Shown: piece after piece, positions 37,537 through 46,404 of the stretch | Position numbering within the stretch: position 1 is the first letter of the stretch | Layout of the letters: each line of letters opens with the position of its first letter | Source: Nitrosomonas sp. | Lineage (GTDB): Bacteria > Pseudomonadota > Gammaproteobacteria > Burkholderiales > Nitrosomonadaceae | Assembly (NCBI GenBank): GCA_024282035.1 | Contig: JAMWZR010000012.1 | Span: 1-64,000, forward strand | Direction: 5' to 3' | Length of the DNA stretch: 64,000 bases | Notes under the pieces: model-generated | What the model saw: only the letters and a program-made list of their open reading frames with translations | Told to the model about the DNA's origin: nothing | Database searches by the model: none | Program-made: the position numbers and the translations under genes

Positions 37537-38358
37537 GTGGGAATTGTCTTTATCACTGTCGCGTCAGGTTTGGTCACCGGTATACTGTTAGCGCTTACCG
37601 GAGCTGGAGGTACCCTCGTTGCCGTTCCACTACTGACATTCATTCTACAACTCCGGGTGGTAGAAGCAGCCCCTGTCGCTTTACTGGCTGTCAGTCTTTC
37701 TTCCGCAGTCGGCGCCGTGCTGGCTCACCGTCAAGGACTGGTGCGTTACCGTGCGGCAGGATTTGTTGCCGTTACGGGTATAGCTATTGCTCCCGCAGGA
37801 GTCTGGATGGCTCAAAAACTTCCCGACACATTCCTGACTTGTTTGTTTGCTCTGATCTTGTTTGGGGTTGCTGTAAGTATGTTTCGCCAGAGTCGGGAAC
37901 GGGATAGAGAAACCGGAAACACGGCAACATCTGGTCTGCACACAACAATGCCTTGTCAGCTTGCATATGATGGTAATCGGCTGGTTTGGACCTGGCCTTG
38001 TGCGAGAGCGCTCGCAGCAGCAGGAATGGTCAGTGGATTGCTGTCCGGATTACTGGGCGTCGGGGGTGGTTTTATTGTCATTCCAGTTTTGCAGCGAGCG
38101 ACCCAATTGCCAATGTCATCCATTCTTGCAACGGCATTGGCAATCACTGCATCGATATCAGCAACCGGTGTGTTTTCGGCAACGATGATGCAAGGAATGA
38201 ATTGGTCGATTGCTTTGCCATTTGCCGCCGGTACGTTGATGGGTATGCTGGGTGGTAGGATTATTGCTGGAAAGTTGTCTGGCCCACGGCTACAGCACTT
38301 TTTTGCAGTGGTAGTCATGGGTATTGCTGTGGCAATGGTATTGCGATTGTTTCTTTAG
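37537..38358 (+). CDS. TauE/SafE-family sulfite/anion exporter
   Basis: An inner-membrane protein of 273 residues with about eight helices in two related halves, each opening with a glycine-rich ALTGAGGTLVAVPLL or GLLGVGGGFIVIPVLQ motif, the family hallmark. Such exporters in BigR operons remove sulfite made by persulfide oxidation. The start is a GTG at 37537. It lies 187 bases after the ArsR gene. Confidence 0.88.
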   Translation: MGIVFITVASGLVTGILLALTGAGGTLVAVPLLTFILQLRVVEAAPVALLAVSLSSAVGAVLAHRQGLVRYRAAGFVAVTGIAIAPAGVWMAQKLPDTFLTCLFALILFGVAVSMFRQSRERDRETGNTATSGLHTTMPCQLAYDGNRLVWTWPCARALAAAGMVSGLLSGLLGVGGGFIVIPVLQRATQLPMSSILATALAITASISATGVFSATMMQGMNWSIALPFAAGTLMGMLGGRIIAGKLSGPRLQHFFAVVVMGIAVAMVLRLFL

Positions 38359-38388
38359 TGATCGATAGCTTGTCTGCAATTCGATCAC
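38358..38388. terminator. Hairpin between convergent exporter and DUF442 genes
   Basis: GTGATCGA (38358-38365) and TCGATCAC (38381-38388) pair perfectly over a 15-base loop. It lies exactly between the two stop codons. There is no strong T-run. Confidence 0.45.
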
Positions 38389-38395
38389 CTATACC

Positions 38396-38908
38396 TCATT
38401 TGATAAATGTAGCTCTTACTTTTTCTTCCATGGGAGCACGCATACCTGCCTTGCGACCGGCAGCAAGTGCGAGTTCCGGATCTACACCTTTCTTGATCTG
38501 GTAACTAGCCCACATTGCGCCAGCACGATTGCCTGAACCACAGTGTATGAGGATAGGCGTCTCGGCTGATTCAACTGCCTTTGTGAAGGCTTCAAGCTGT
38601 TCATCGCTGATTCCGGCAACTGTCATGGGAATATTGATGTAGTTCATGCTGGTAGCATCAACCAATGCCTTCTCGGCTTCAGTACCTTCAGTGGAGGTAC
38701 GCAGATCGATAACCGTTTTAAAACCATGCGACGCCAAAGCCTGTACGCCGCCATTACCGATCATGCCAGAAATGGCTATCTGATCTGAAGCTCGACTGTA
38801 ATTCTGCACCGGTATGATTTGGTGAGCGAAAGGCACACGACCCGAGGCCTGTACGGTAGAAGTCAGTATGATTGTTGTAAGCGTCATTAAAAGAATGAGA
38901 TATTTCAT
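38396..38908 (-). CDS. Periplasmic DUF442 / Blh-type phosphatase-like protein
   Basis: A signal peptide (about 1-21, ending VQASG) precedes a DUF442 domain. The Cys-X5-Arg loop reads HCGSGNRAG (Cys123, Arg128), as in dual-specificity phosphatases and in the N-terminal part of Blh, where the cysteine may carry sulfur. Here the domain is free-standing and exported rather than fused to a metallo-hydrolase, which is encoded separately at 29551. It is divergent from the P-type ATPase gene and convergent with the TauE gene. Confidence 0.84.
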   Translation of the reverse strand: MKYLILLMTLTTIILTSTVQASGRVPFAHQIIPVQNYSRASDQIAISGMIGNGGVQALASHGFKTVIDLRTSTEGTEAEKALVDATSMNYINIPMTVAGISDEQLEAFTKAVESAETPILIHCGSGNRAGAMWASYQIKKGVDPELALAAGRKAGMRAPMEEKVRATFIK

Positions 38909-39054
38909 AAATGCTCCATATGACGATATTTATTGATATTGTTGAGTATGAGGTTATTTATTGTAGCTGTAGTGCAGAATGAAATACAAATTATACTGAG
39001 TGCCTGTGATCTTTTTGTTGAAGGCGGGAGCGGATCACCTAATCGAATGGATCA

Positions 39055-41772
39055 ATGGAGACCGATATGCCGGACAATCATCATTCCCCCGCAAACACTA
39101 CTTTTCCTTGGCATAGTTATTCGACGCAACAAACACTCGAACACTTGCAGTCCACTACATCCGGATTGACGTCGGCCGAAGCCATGCGGCGTTATGAGCA
39201 ATATGGCGCAAATCGCATCGAGCCAATCAAAACAAAAAGTATCTTTCGACGCCTTCTGCTGCAGTTTCACAATATGCTGATCTATGTTCTGATGATGGCG
39301 GGAATGGTCACTGCCGTTTTGGGACATTGGGTTGATAGCGGTGTGATTATGGGCGTGGTGGTGATCAATGCCATCATTGGGTTGATTCAGGAAGGAAAAG
39401 CCGAGAAAGCGCTGCACGCTATCCGGGACATGTTGTCGTTGAATGCCATCGTACTTCGCGCCGGAGAACGAATGCAGGTTGACGCTGAACAATTGGTACC
39501 AGGTGATGTGGTTATGCTGCAATCCGGGGATAAGGTACCTGCCGACTTGCGATTGCTTCAGTGTAAAAACTTGCGTATCGAGGAAGCTGCGCTCACGGGT
39601 GAATCGGAAGCAGTGGAAAAGACTGTCTCAACAGTGGCAACGACATCGGCTTTGGGTGACCGGTTTTGCATGGCTTACTCGGGAACGCTGGTGGTTTATG
39701 GTCAGGGTATGGGGGTCGTGGTTGCTACGGGGCAGCACAGTGAAATGGGGCGTATCAGTCAAATGATCGCTCAAGTCGATCCATTGACTTCGCCACTCAT
39801 GCAGCAGATGAACAGATTAGGTCGTTGGTTGACGATGGTGATCGGGATACTGGCTGTTGCCATTTTTGGCTACGGCATGCTGTTGCACGATTTTCCAGTC
39901 AACGATATGTTCATGGCGGCCGTCAGCATGGCGATTGCAGCCATTCCGGAAGGCTTGCCTGCCATTATGACGATCACTCTGGCACTGGGTGTGCAGAGTA
40001 TGGCTCGGCGCCAAGTCATTGTTCGTCGATTGCCGGCCGTGGAAACTTTAGGGGCGGTGACGGTTATCTGCAGTGATAAAACAGGCACGCTCACTCGCAA
40101 TGAGATGACAGTACAAACCATTATTACTGCGGACCATCATCTTTGTGTATCTGGTGCCGGTTATGCGCCACTGGGCGGTTTCAGTGAGGCAGGGCAGGAA
40201 GTGCTGATTGCGGAGTATTCCGATGTCATGGAATTGCTGCGTGTAGGACTGCTATGCAACGATGCCGTATTGCAGAAGCAGCAGGGGCTATGGGTGGTGC
40301 AGGGTGATCCTACCGAAGGTGCATTGATCACCTTGGCGCAGAAAGCGGGCCTGGATAGCGTTTTTGAACAGGAGGCGCTGCTGCGAACGGATGTCATACC
40401 GTTCGAATCGCAGCATCGTTTCATGGCTTCCTTGCATCATGATCATGTTGGGCATGGTTTTATTTACGTCAAGGGAGCGCCGGAAGAGGTGCTGGCCATG
40501 TGCAGCCAGCAGCGTCATCTGGGGCAGGATCAGTCCATTCAACTGAGCGCTTGGCATGACAAGATTCAACATGCCAGCAATGCGGGACAACGCGTGCTCG
40601 CGCTGGCCAGCAGGGTGAGCACTGCACAACACCAAACATTGAATTTTTGCGATGTCGAAGCCGGTTTCACACTACTGGGGTTAGTGGGGATCATTGATCC
40701 GCCAAGGACCGAAGCCATCCATGCGGTTAGGCTGTGTCAGGCGGCTGGCATTCGCGTCAAAATGATTACCGGCGATCATCGGGTGACAGCCTGTGCGATT
40801 GGAGTGCAACTGGGAATTGGCGATGGGCAGCATGCGGTAACGGGTGTCGAACTGGATCAGCTCGACGATCGGGCGATATGTGAAGTGGTGAAACAGGTCG
40901 ATGTTTTTGCCCGTGCCAATCCGGAGCATAAATTGCGGTTGATGAGGGCACTGCAGGCCAATGGCGAGATCGTCGCCATGACTGGAGATGGTGTCAACGA
41001 TGCACCTGCACTCAAACGTGCCAATATTGGTGTGGCCATGGGGCAGAAAGGTACCGAAGTCGCCAAAGAAGCTGCTGAAATGGTGCTGATCGATGACAAT
41101 TTTGCTTCGATCGTTCATGCCGTGGAGGAAGGGCGCACAGTCTACGACAATATTCGCAAGACATTGGTATTCATCATTCCAACCAGTTGTGGCGGGGCAG
41201 GTATCTTGATGCTGGCAATTCTTTTTGGTATGGCACTACCTATAACTCCTGTCCAGATACTGTGGATCAACATGGTTACGACGGTTACCCTGGCAATTGC
41301 GCTGGCGTTTGAACGTCCCGAGGCAGGGGTGATGCAGCGTCCTCCTCATGATCCGGGCGCATCGCTATTTTCAGGATTTCTGTTATGGCGCATCGCTTTT
41401 GTAGCAGTGCTGATGATTGGAGGAGGAATGGCGTTGTATTTCTGGGAAACCCATCAAGGATCGTCCATTGCATTGAGCCGTACCGCGGTTGTCAACATGC
41501 TGGTCATCAGTCAGATAGTTTATTTGCTGAATTGCCGGTATTTGCTGGCATCCGTGCTGTCTCGCGCAGGGTTACTGGGTAATCGCCACATTCTGCTCGC
41601 TATTGGCATGCTGCTGATATTGCAGCTGGGACTGACCTATCTGCCCGTTATGCAAATGCTGTTTGGCACAGCGGCGCTGGATTTCGAGACCTGGGTGGTC
41701 ATTATCGGGTTTGGTGCATTTCTATTCTGGATCGTCGAGTTTGAGAAATTTCTGCTGACCCGATATAACTAA
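39055..41772 (+). CDS. P2-type cation-transporting ATPase (Ca2+-ATPase-like)
   Basis: A 905-residue inner-membrane pump. The phosphorylated aspartate is Asp341 in SDKTGTLT. The actuator motif LTGESEAVEK and the hinge MTGDGVNDAPALK are present. TM4 carries AAIPEGLPA, the Ca2+-ATPase signature, and there is no N-terminal metal-binding domain or CPC motif, so it is not a copper or zinc P1B pump. The C-terminal cation ATPase domain is complete. The ATG at 39055 precedes the conserved SAEAMRRYEQYGANRI. The ion is calcium or another alkali/alkaline cation by family; it is not proven here. Confidence 0.9.
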   Translation: METDMPDNHHSPANTTFPWHSYSTQQTLEHLQSTTSGLTSAEAMRRYEQYGANRIEPIKTKSIFRRLLLQFHNMLIYVLMMAGMVTAVLGHWVDSGVIMGVVVINAIIGLIQEGKAEKALHAIRDMLSLNAIVLRAGERMQVDAEQLVPGDVVMLQSGDKVPADLRLLQCKNLRIEEAALTGESEAVEKTVSTVATTSALGDRFCMAYSGTLVVYGQGMGVVVATGQHSEMGRISQMIAQVDPLTSPLMQQMNRLGRWLTMVIGILAVAIFGYGMLLHDFPVNDMFMAAVSMAIAAIPEGLPAIMTITLALGVQSMARRQVIVRRLPAVETLGAVTVICSDKTGTLTRNEMTVQTIITADHHLCVSGAGYAPLGGFSEAGQEVLIAEYSDVMELLRVGLLCNDAVLQKQQGLWVVQGDPTEGALITLAQKAGLDSVFEQEALLRTDVIPFESQHRFMASLHHDHVGHGFIYVKGAPEEVLAMCSQQRHLGQDQSIQLSAWHDKIQHASNAGQRVLALASRVSTAQHQTLNFCDVEAGFTLLGLVGIIDPPRTEAIHAVRLCQAAGIRVKMITGDHRVTACAIGVQLGIGDGQHAVTGVELDQLDDRAICEVVKQVDVFARANPEHKLRLMRALQANGEIVAMTGDGVNDAPALKRANIGVAMGQKGTEVAKEAAEMVLIDDNFASIVHAVEEGRTVYDNIRKTLVFIIPTSCGGAGILMLAILFGMALPITPVQILWINMVTTVTLAIALAFERPEAGVMQRPPHDPGASLFSGFLLWRIAFVAVLMIGGGMALYFWETHQGSSIALSRTAVVNMLVISQIVYLLNCRYLLASVLSRAGLLGNRHILLAIGMLLILQLGLTYLPVMQMLFGTAALDFETWVVIIGFGAFLFWIVEFEKFLLTRYN

Positions 41773-41811
41773 TTCGCGTGGCGCCAATACATTCAGCACG
41801 TCGCCTTTGAA

Positions 41812-42537
41812 TCAACGTCTGCCGTCATACCAGATCGGTAATTTTTTCTTGTCTTGTAAGGATTTGCGCGGACTCAGCAAAACACTGAAGATTTGACCTG
41901 CAATTTCTCCTACGCTGTATAGCTTGATTTTTCGCGAGGAAGTGACCAGCGGGTGACGGCTCAGGATGGTGAATTTGAGTTGCTGCTTGTGCCCCCACTG
42001 TTTTAGCAGTTGACTGAGACTGATCTCATCGGCCGCGAAAAGGGTCTGGTCGAACCCGCCAACTTCACGAAAGGCATCGGCACGGCATACCACGAGTGCG
42101 CCGGAAGCCCACCGGAAAGCAACGGAACACACTGTCCAGAGCCGTATGACAGCAGCGCCCCACCATGGCAGATCCGGCATGTGCATGACACTGCCACATC
42201 CAACATACTTATTGCTTTCAATCAGCTGAATAATATCGGCGACCATGCCGGGGTTCAGGAGACTATCGGCATCGACAAACAGCAACCAGTCACCAGTTGC
42301 GGCTGCCGCACCGGTATTGCGCGCGCGACCAATCTGGTTGATGGGCTCGAATACAACTTTGGCACCCGCTTGCCGTGCCAATTGGGCCGTTTTGTCGGTG
42401 GAATTGTTGTCGACCACGATGATTTCGTGTGTGAATCCAGGTTTTGCATTGGTGACTAGAGACTGGGATATGGATTCCAGACAGGCTGTAATCAGCAGTT
42501 CTTCATTAAAGGCTGGGATGACGATAGAGAGGTGCAT
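41812..42537 (-). CDS. Family 2 glycosyltransferase
   Basis: A 241-residue GT-A fold enzyme. It opens VIPAFNEELLITACLESI, has the nucleotide-binding VVDNNSTDKTAQLA and the metal-binding DADS (DxD-like), then the acceptor-side GGFDQTLFAADEISLSQLL. A C-terminal hydrophobic segment (about 213-225) may attach it to the membrane. No neighbouring polysaccharide genes, so the sugar and acceptor are unknown. Confidence 0.86.
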   Translation of the reverse strand: MHLSIVIPAFNEELLITACLESISQSLVTNAKPGFTHEIIVVDNNSTDKTAQLARQAGAKVVFEPINQIGRARNTGAAAATGDWLLFVDADSLLNPGMVADIIQLIESNKYVGCGSVMHMPDLPWWGAAVIRLWTVCSVAFRWASGALVVCRADAFREVGGFDQTLFAADEISLSQLLKQWGHKQQLKFTILSRHPLVTSSRKIKLYSVGEIAGQIFSVLLSPRKSLQDKKKLPIWYDGRR

Positions 42538-42938
42538 GCGTATTCAAATAAAGTATTAGAAACGACTATTATCCCGTAAAAAGAGATGAGTGGAGTGACT
42601 AGCATGGAAGCAGCCGAAGCATTGTGCAGAAGTATCTTGTTGTGTATCGAACTTCAGTTTTTTATTACGCGGCAATGGTTTTTTAAGGTTGTGTGAAGAT
42701 GGATGGAGTCATGGAAAAATAGAAGTGGGGTTTGCTAAAAATGCAACAGTCAGCAATGGTGCAGGTGAATTCTCAAGCATGCAAAAATTTATCATGCTGA
42801 ACTTGTCATGCTCTTGAAATGGTGCTTTTAGCGCATATTTTAGAAATGGATAGGAAATAGGTGCGAGATCAAAATTTGGGTTTGATCATGATGTGTTATC
42901 AATAGATTGTCTTTAAATTTAGTGTACGGAGGTTAAAA
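42538..42938. other. Gene-free interval before the small acidic gene
   Basis: About 400 bases with stops in all frames. It ends with a strong GGAGG ribosome site for the gene at 42939. Nothing else recognised. Confidence 0.4.
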
Positions 42939-43136
42939 ATGACCAAAGAGCTCTCTTTTGATGATGACGATGCCATCTATGCAGGTGACGAGATGTTTGA
43001 TGACGATGACCTGCTAATGGATAGTGAAATTCCGGTTGGTCGTTTTGCAAAAATAATCGATGAATTCGAGGAAAATATAAAAGATGAAATCGACGATGAA
43101 GAAGAAATCAATCTGGATTCGCTGGGGTTGCATTAA
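42939..43136 (+). CDS. Small acidic protein (paralogue of the one at 44050)
   Basis: A 65-residue protein, strongly acidic (Asp/Glu clusters at 8-11, 21-24 and 48-55), with a central basic-acidic helix IPVGRFAKIIDEFEEN (31-46) and the C-terminal end DSLGLH. A strong GTACGGAGGTTAAAA site precedes the ATG. The protein encoded at 44050 shares the central segment (9 of 16 residues identical) and the SLGL ending. No known family recognised. It lacks signal or membrane segments, so it is likely cytosolic. Confidence 0.72.
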   Translation: MTKELSFDDDDAIYAGDEMFDDDDLLMDSEIPVGRFAKIIDEFEENIKDEIDDEEEINLDSLGLH

Positions 43137-43270
43137 CGTCCCGGTTGTATTGATTGAGTAAAGAGGCGGTCGATAAGTTCAGGAAAACACTGGGTATGAG
43201 TTGTGCCGATAAACCGGCATAACTTGGGGAAATTCGCTACCATGCGGTTCCTTGATTGTATGGAGCTATC

Positions 43271-43879
43271 ATGATGCGCGATGATGTAGAGATTCTTGAG
43301 AAAACCATCTGTTTTCAGGGCTTCTTCCGTCTTGAGCGATATCGACTGCGACATCGGCTTTTCAATGGTGACTGGAGTCCATTGCTAACACGCGAAATAT
43401 TCGAGCGTGGTCATGCCGCAGCTGTCCTACCTTACGATCCTGCAAGGGATGAGATCATTCTGATTGAACAATTTCGCCCAGGTGCCTTGACAGCGCCAGG
43501 GGGGCCATGGTTACTGGAAATAGTGGCGGGAATGATTGAAACCGGGGAAACAGCAGAAGTAGTGGTAGAACGTGAAGGTATGGAAGAAGCCAACTGTGCT
43601 ATTTCGGATCTGATTCCGCTATACGATTATTGTGTCAGTCCGGGTGGTACAACCGAGAGAATCGCGCTCTTTTGTGGTCGTGTCGATACCACGAATGCGG
43701 GTGGCGTACATGGCGTCAGTGAGGAAGGTGAAGATATCAAGGTGCATGTCGTCTCGTTCGATCATGCACTGAATCTATTGCAATCAGGACGTTTGAATTC
43801 TGCGAGTGTGATCATTGCCCTGCAGTGGTTGGCCTTGAACAAGGAACGAGTGAGGATGCAATGGTTGGGTTTGAAATAA
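43271..43879 (+). CDS. nudF: Nudix hydrolase, probable ADP-ribose pyrophosphatase
   Basis: Hydrolyses ADP-ribose to AMP and ribose phosphate. The Nudix box is complete: GMIETGETAEVVVEREGMEE fits GX5EX7REUXEE. The upstream RPGAL and downstream PLYDYCVSPGGTTER segments are typical of NudF. The ATG at 43271 follows GGAG; an upstream TTG is less likely. The length is about 202 residues. It lies between two small acidic paralogues on the same strand. Confidence 0.9.
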   Translation: MMRDDVEILEKTICFQGFFRLERYRLRHRLFNGDWSPLLTREIFERGHAAAVLPYDPARDEIILIEQFRPGALTAPGGPWLLEIVAGMIETGETAEVVVEREGMEEANCAISDLIPLYDYCVSPGGTTERIALFCGRVDTTNAGGVHGVSEEGEDIKVHVVSFDHALNLLQSGRLNSASVIIALQWLALNKERVRMQWLGLK

Positions 43880-44049
43880 GATAAAGTTTTTTTCATGACA
43901 CAAATTGATTAAGTCATTGTTAACGGTTTATTTCTACCTTTTCTTTATCGCAATAAAACTCCGAAACTGGTTTCTAATCCAGCATTTAGCTTATGACGGA
44001 ATGTGGTTTACTGATAGCGTATTCAATCTGAATCGCAAGGAGGTTTACC

Positions 44050-44250
44050 ATGATTGTGAAAAAATATTCCGGAAATGGTGCCAGCCAAATCAATACTGTC
44101 GATACCGATATGCAGGACGAGGATGCACTTGCTGATGGCATGATTCCTGATAGCCGTATCGTCAAATTGATTGACGAACTCGAAGATAATGATGACAGCT
44201 TTGACAATGGCGACGATGCCGAAGTGCTGAAATCGCTGGGATTAGGCTAA
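44050..44250 (+). CDS. Small acidic protein (paralogue of the one at 42939)
   Basis: A 66-residue acidic protein. Central IPDSRIVKLIDELEDN (32-47) and C-terminal KSLGLG match the paralogue upstream. The remainder is low-complexity acidic. The AAGGAGG site just before the ATG is excellent. No signal peptide and no family recognised. The two copies flank the Nudix gene. Confidence 0.72.
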   Translation: MIVKKYSGNGASQINTVDTDMQDEDALADGMIPDSRIVKLIDELEDNDDSFDNGDDAEVLKSLGLG

Positions 44251-44305
44251 ACCGCTTGATGTCAGTACTGTTTCATTAGCCTCGATTGGATTTTGTGTCC
44301 GGCAG

Positions 44306-46012
44306 CTAGAGTGATAGTTCTGCACTGACACAATTGCGCCCCAGCTTTTTTGCGCAATAGAGTTGATGGTCAGCTTGAGAAATCAATTCGTCGAGCGACA
44401 TGTTGCTATCACGCGTATGCGCCACCCCGAAACTGGCAGTGAATGAGAGCTTGATATCTTGTTCCGTAACGGCTTGTATTTGTGCGACCTTTCTTCGCAT
44501 CCGTTCGGCAATGTTGATGGCATCGGTTAATTTGGTTTCCGGCAGAAAAATCAAAAACTCCTCCCCTCCCCATCGTGCCAGCGTATCTCCACTGCGAGCC
44601 TCCTTTTGCAATGTTTCTGCAAGGCTGACCAAAACCTGATCGCCAAATGCATGTCCATAGTTGTCATTCAGCGATTTGAAATTATCAATGTCCAGCATGA
44701 TGACTGAGGTGTGACTTTTATTGCGCAGACTGATGGCCCAAATTGGTTTGACGTATTTATAGAAGGATCGCCTATTATTTAGGTTGGTCAATGCATCGAT
44801 TCCAGCCATTTTTTCTGCCATCAGTCTTTCATTCTGGTTGACGTTGAAGTGTTCGGCCAGTGCCAGTGCCAGCAAGATTGCATCGGCCATCATGCCGATT
44901 TCGGCTGCGCGGTAGGTCCATGCACTGAAGGGAATGAGGCCCCAGACGGTATTCGCCGTTATGATTCCACCGCAGATTGTGCAGATCGAGGCAAACAAGA
45001 AGAATTTTGCAAAATTGTTGCCGTCATGAAGTGAAATAGTACCGAGGATGACCATCATGAATGACGCAATGAAAATGAATGTCAGTGAAATCATCAGCGT
45101 CGTAGCAAAATCATCCATCAAGTAGGTAGTCAGCACCAGTGCACTGAAGCCGGCGGCAATGCCGATGACCCAACGATTGATAGCAGGAAAATTATTTTTT
45201 ATATTGAGAAAATGCAATGCAAAAATCAGTCCGCTGATGGAACACAGCATGATCAGAAAAGGATTGCTCCATCGCTGCCACATGGTGTGATCCGGCCATA
45301 GCCACTGGAAACCATGTCCGGTATAAGCAATATTCAGTATCAGGAAAGCAAACAAATAAATGGAGTAAAACAAATAGGAGTAATCTTTTATTCCGATGAA
45401 AAGCATGAAGTTATATGCAATCAGCGCCAATATGACCCCATACACGAGGCCATAACTGTAGGCCTGGAGAGTGTTATGTTCAGTTACTTGCGTATCTGTC
45501 ATGAAGTAAATCGGTAAGATGACGGCATCCACCGATGCGATGCGGATAAGCACAAGTGTCTCGCCTTGCTGGTACGAGTGATCGATGGCAAAAAATCGAT
45601 GATCTACAGGTCGTTGGGAAAAAGGTTGGCTATCTCCAAGTAGGTATTGAGTGATCAACTGATTCTTCTGAAAGAAGTAAACTTCAATTCTGTCCAACCA
45701 GGCGGTTTCAAATAACAAGGTTCGATGTGTTGCAGCAAACTCGGAGTGGTTGACTTTAAGTGCCAGCCATATCGGATCAGAATTAATGCCATAATTGATG
45801 ACGGATTGACGGGCAGGGGCATAACGTCCGTTGTTGAAGGCCTTCAGTGCGCCTTCCACACCCGAGTCGGTGTCTTCATCATGATAAACCTGGAAATATT
45901 CACCAATGGTGGTGGAATAATGTTTAGCGGTATCGATAACCGAAGCGCTGAGGGGAAGCACCCACAGTAATAGGACGATGACCAAACATCGCGAAATGAA
46001 GCATTTTTTCAT
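44306..46012 (-). CDS. 7TM-DISM receptor diguanylate cyclase (GGDEF)
   Basis: An inner-membrane sensor that makes c-di-GMP. A signal peptide (about 1-24, from the ATG at 46012) precedes a periplasmic 7TMR-DISMED2 domain (about 35-165), seven helices (about 170-380) and a GGDEF domain (about 405-565). The active site is GGEEF in ARWGGEEFLIFLP, with RSGD five residues earlier as the product-inhibition site. The ligand of such N-terminal domains is usually a small carbohydrate or similar, unknown here. It is convergent with the small acidic gene and divergent from the antiporter gene. Confidence 0.91.
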   Translation of the reverse strand: MKKCFISRCLVIVLLLWVLPLSASVIDTAKHYSTTIGEYFQVYHDEDTDSGVEGALKAFNNGRYAPARQSVINYGINSDPIWLALKVNHSEFAATHRTLLFETAWLDRIEVYFFQKNQLITQYLLGDSQPFSQRPVDHRFFAIDHSYQQGETLVLIRIASVDAVILPIYFMTDTQVTEHNTLQAYSYGLVYGVILALIAYNFMLFIGIKDYSYLFYSIYLFAFLILNIAYTGHGFQWLWPDHTMWQRWSNPFLIMLCSISGLIFALHFLNIKNNFPAINRWVIGIAAGFSALVLTTYLMDDFATTLMISLTFIFIASFMMVILGTISLHDGNNFAKFFLFASICTICGGIITANTVWGLIPFSAWTYRAAEIGMMADAILLALALAEHFNVNQNERLMAEKMAGIDALTNLNNRRSFYKYVKPIWAISLRNKSHTSVIMLDIDNFKSLNDNYGHAFGDQVLVSLAETLQKEARSGDTLARWGGEEFLIFLPETKLTDAINIAERMRRKVAQIQAVTEQDIKLSFTASFGVAHTRDSNMSLDELISQADHQLYCAKKLGRNCVSAELSL

Positions 46013-46064
46013 GGAATCCAACTTAGTTAGATTAGCGATTAGACGCAAGTGCCTGTAGTCCCTG

Positions 46065-46109
46065 ACTCAATTATTGAGTACGGAATCCTGGAAGTAAGAT
46101 TTATCTTAC
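46065..46109. promoter_or_regulatory. Two adjacent palindromes between divergent genes
   Basis: ACTCAATTATTGAGT (46065-46079, 7-1-7) and GTAAGATTTATCTTAC (46094-46109, 7-2-7), both perfect and 14 bases apart, lie 52-97 bases upstream of the diguanylate cyclase start. Candidate operators. The rest of the interval to 46404 shows nothing else. Confidence 0.45.
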
Positions 46110-46404
46110 ATGATAATGGAGTTGGATTCAGCCGAGCTGTTTCCAATAGGCAATTTTTATCGTACTTTCTGGTTATTTATATATACATAATATTAAATCA
46201 TGCACGAATGCCAGAAAAAAGATAATTTGTGTTAACTATGCTTATTAACGAGTTATAACGGTTTCAGTCTGGCTGAGAATGGTTGATCGCATAGTCTATC
46301 CCCCGGTCAGGCGATACGATTGTAATGTATTATTTAGTGCACGAGACACATTCCAGTAATACTATCATTGCAGAATATTTCACTCTTTTTATACCTTAAA
46401 AATA

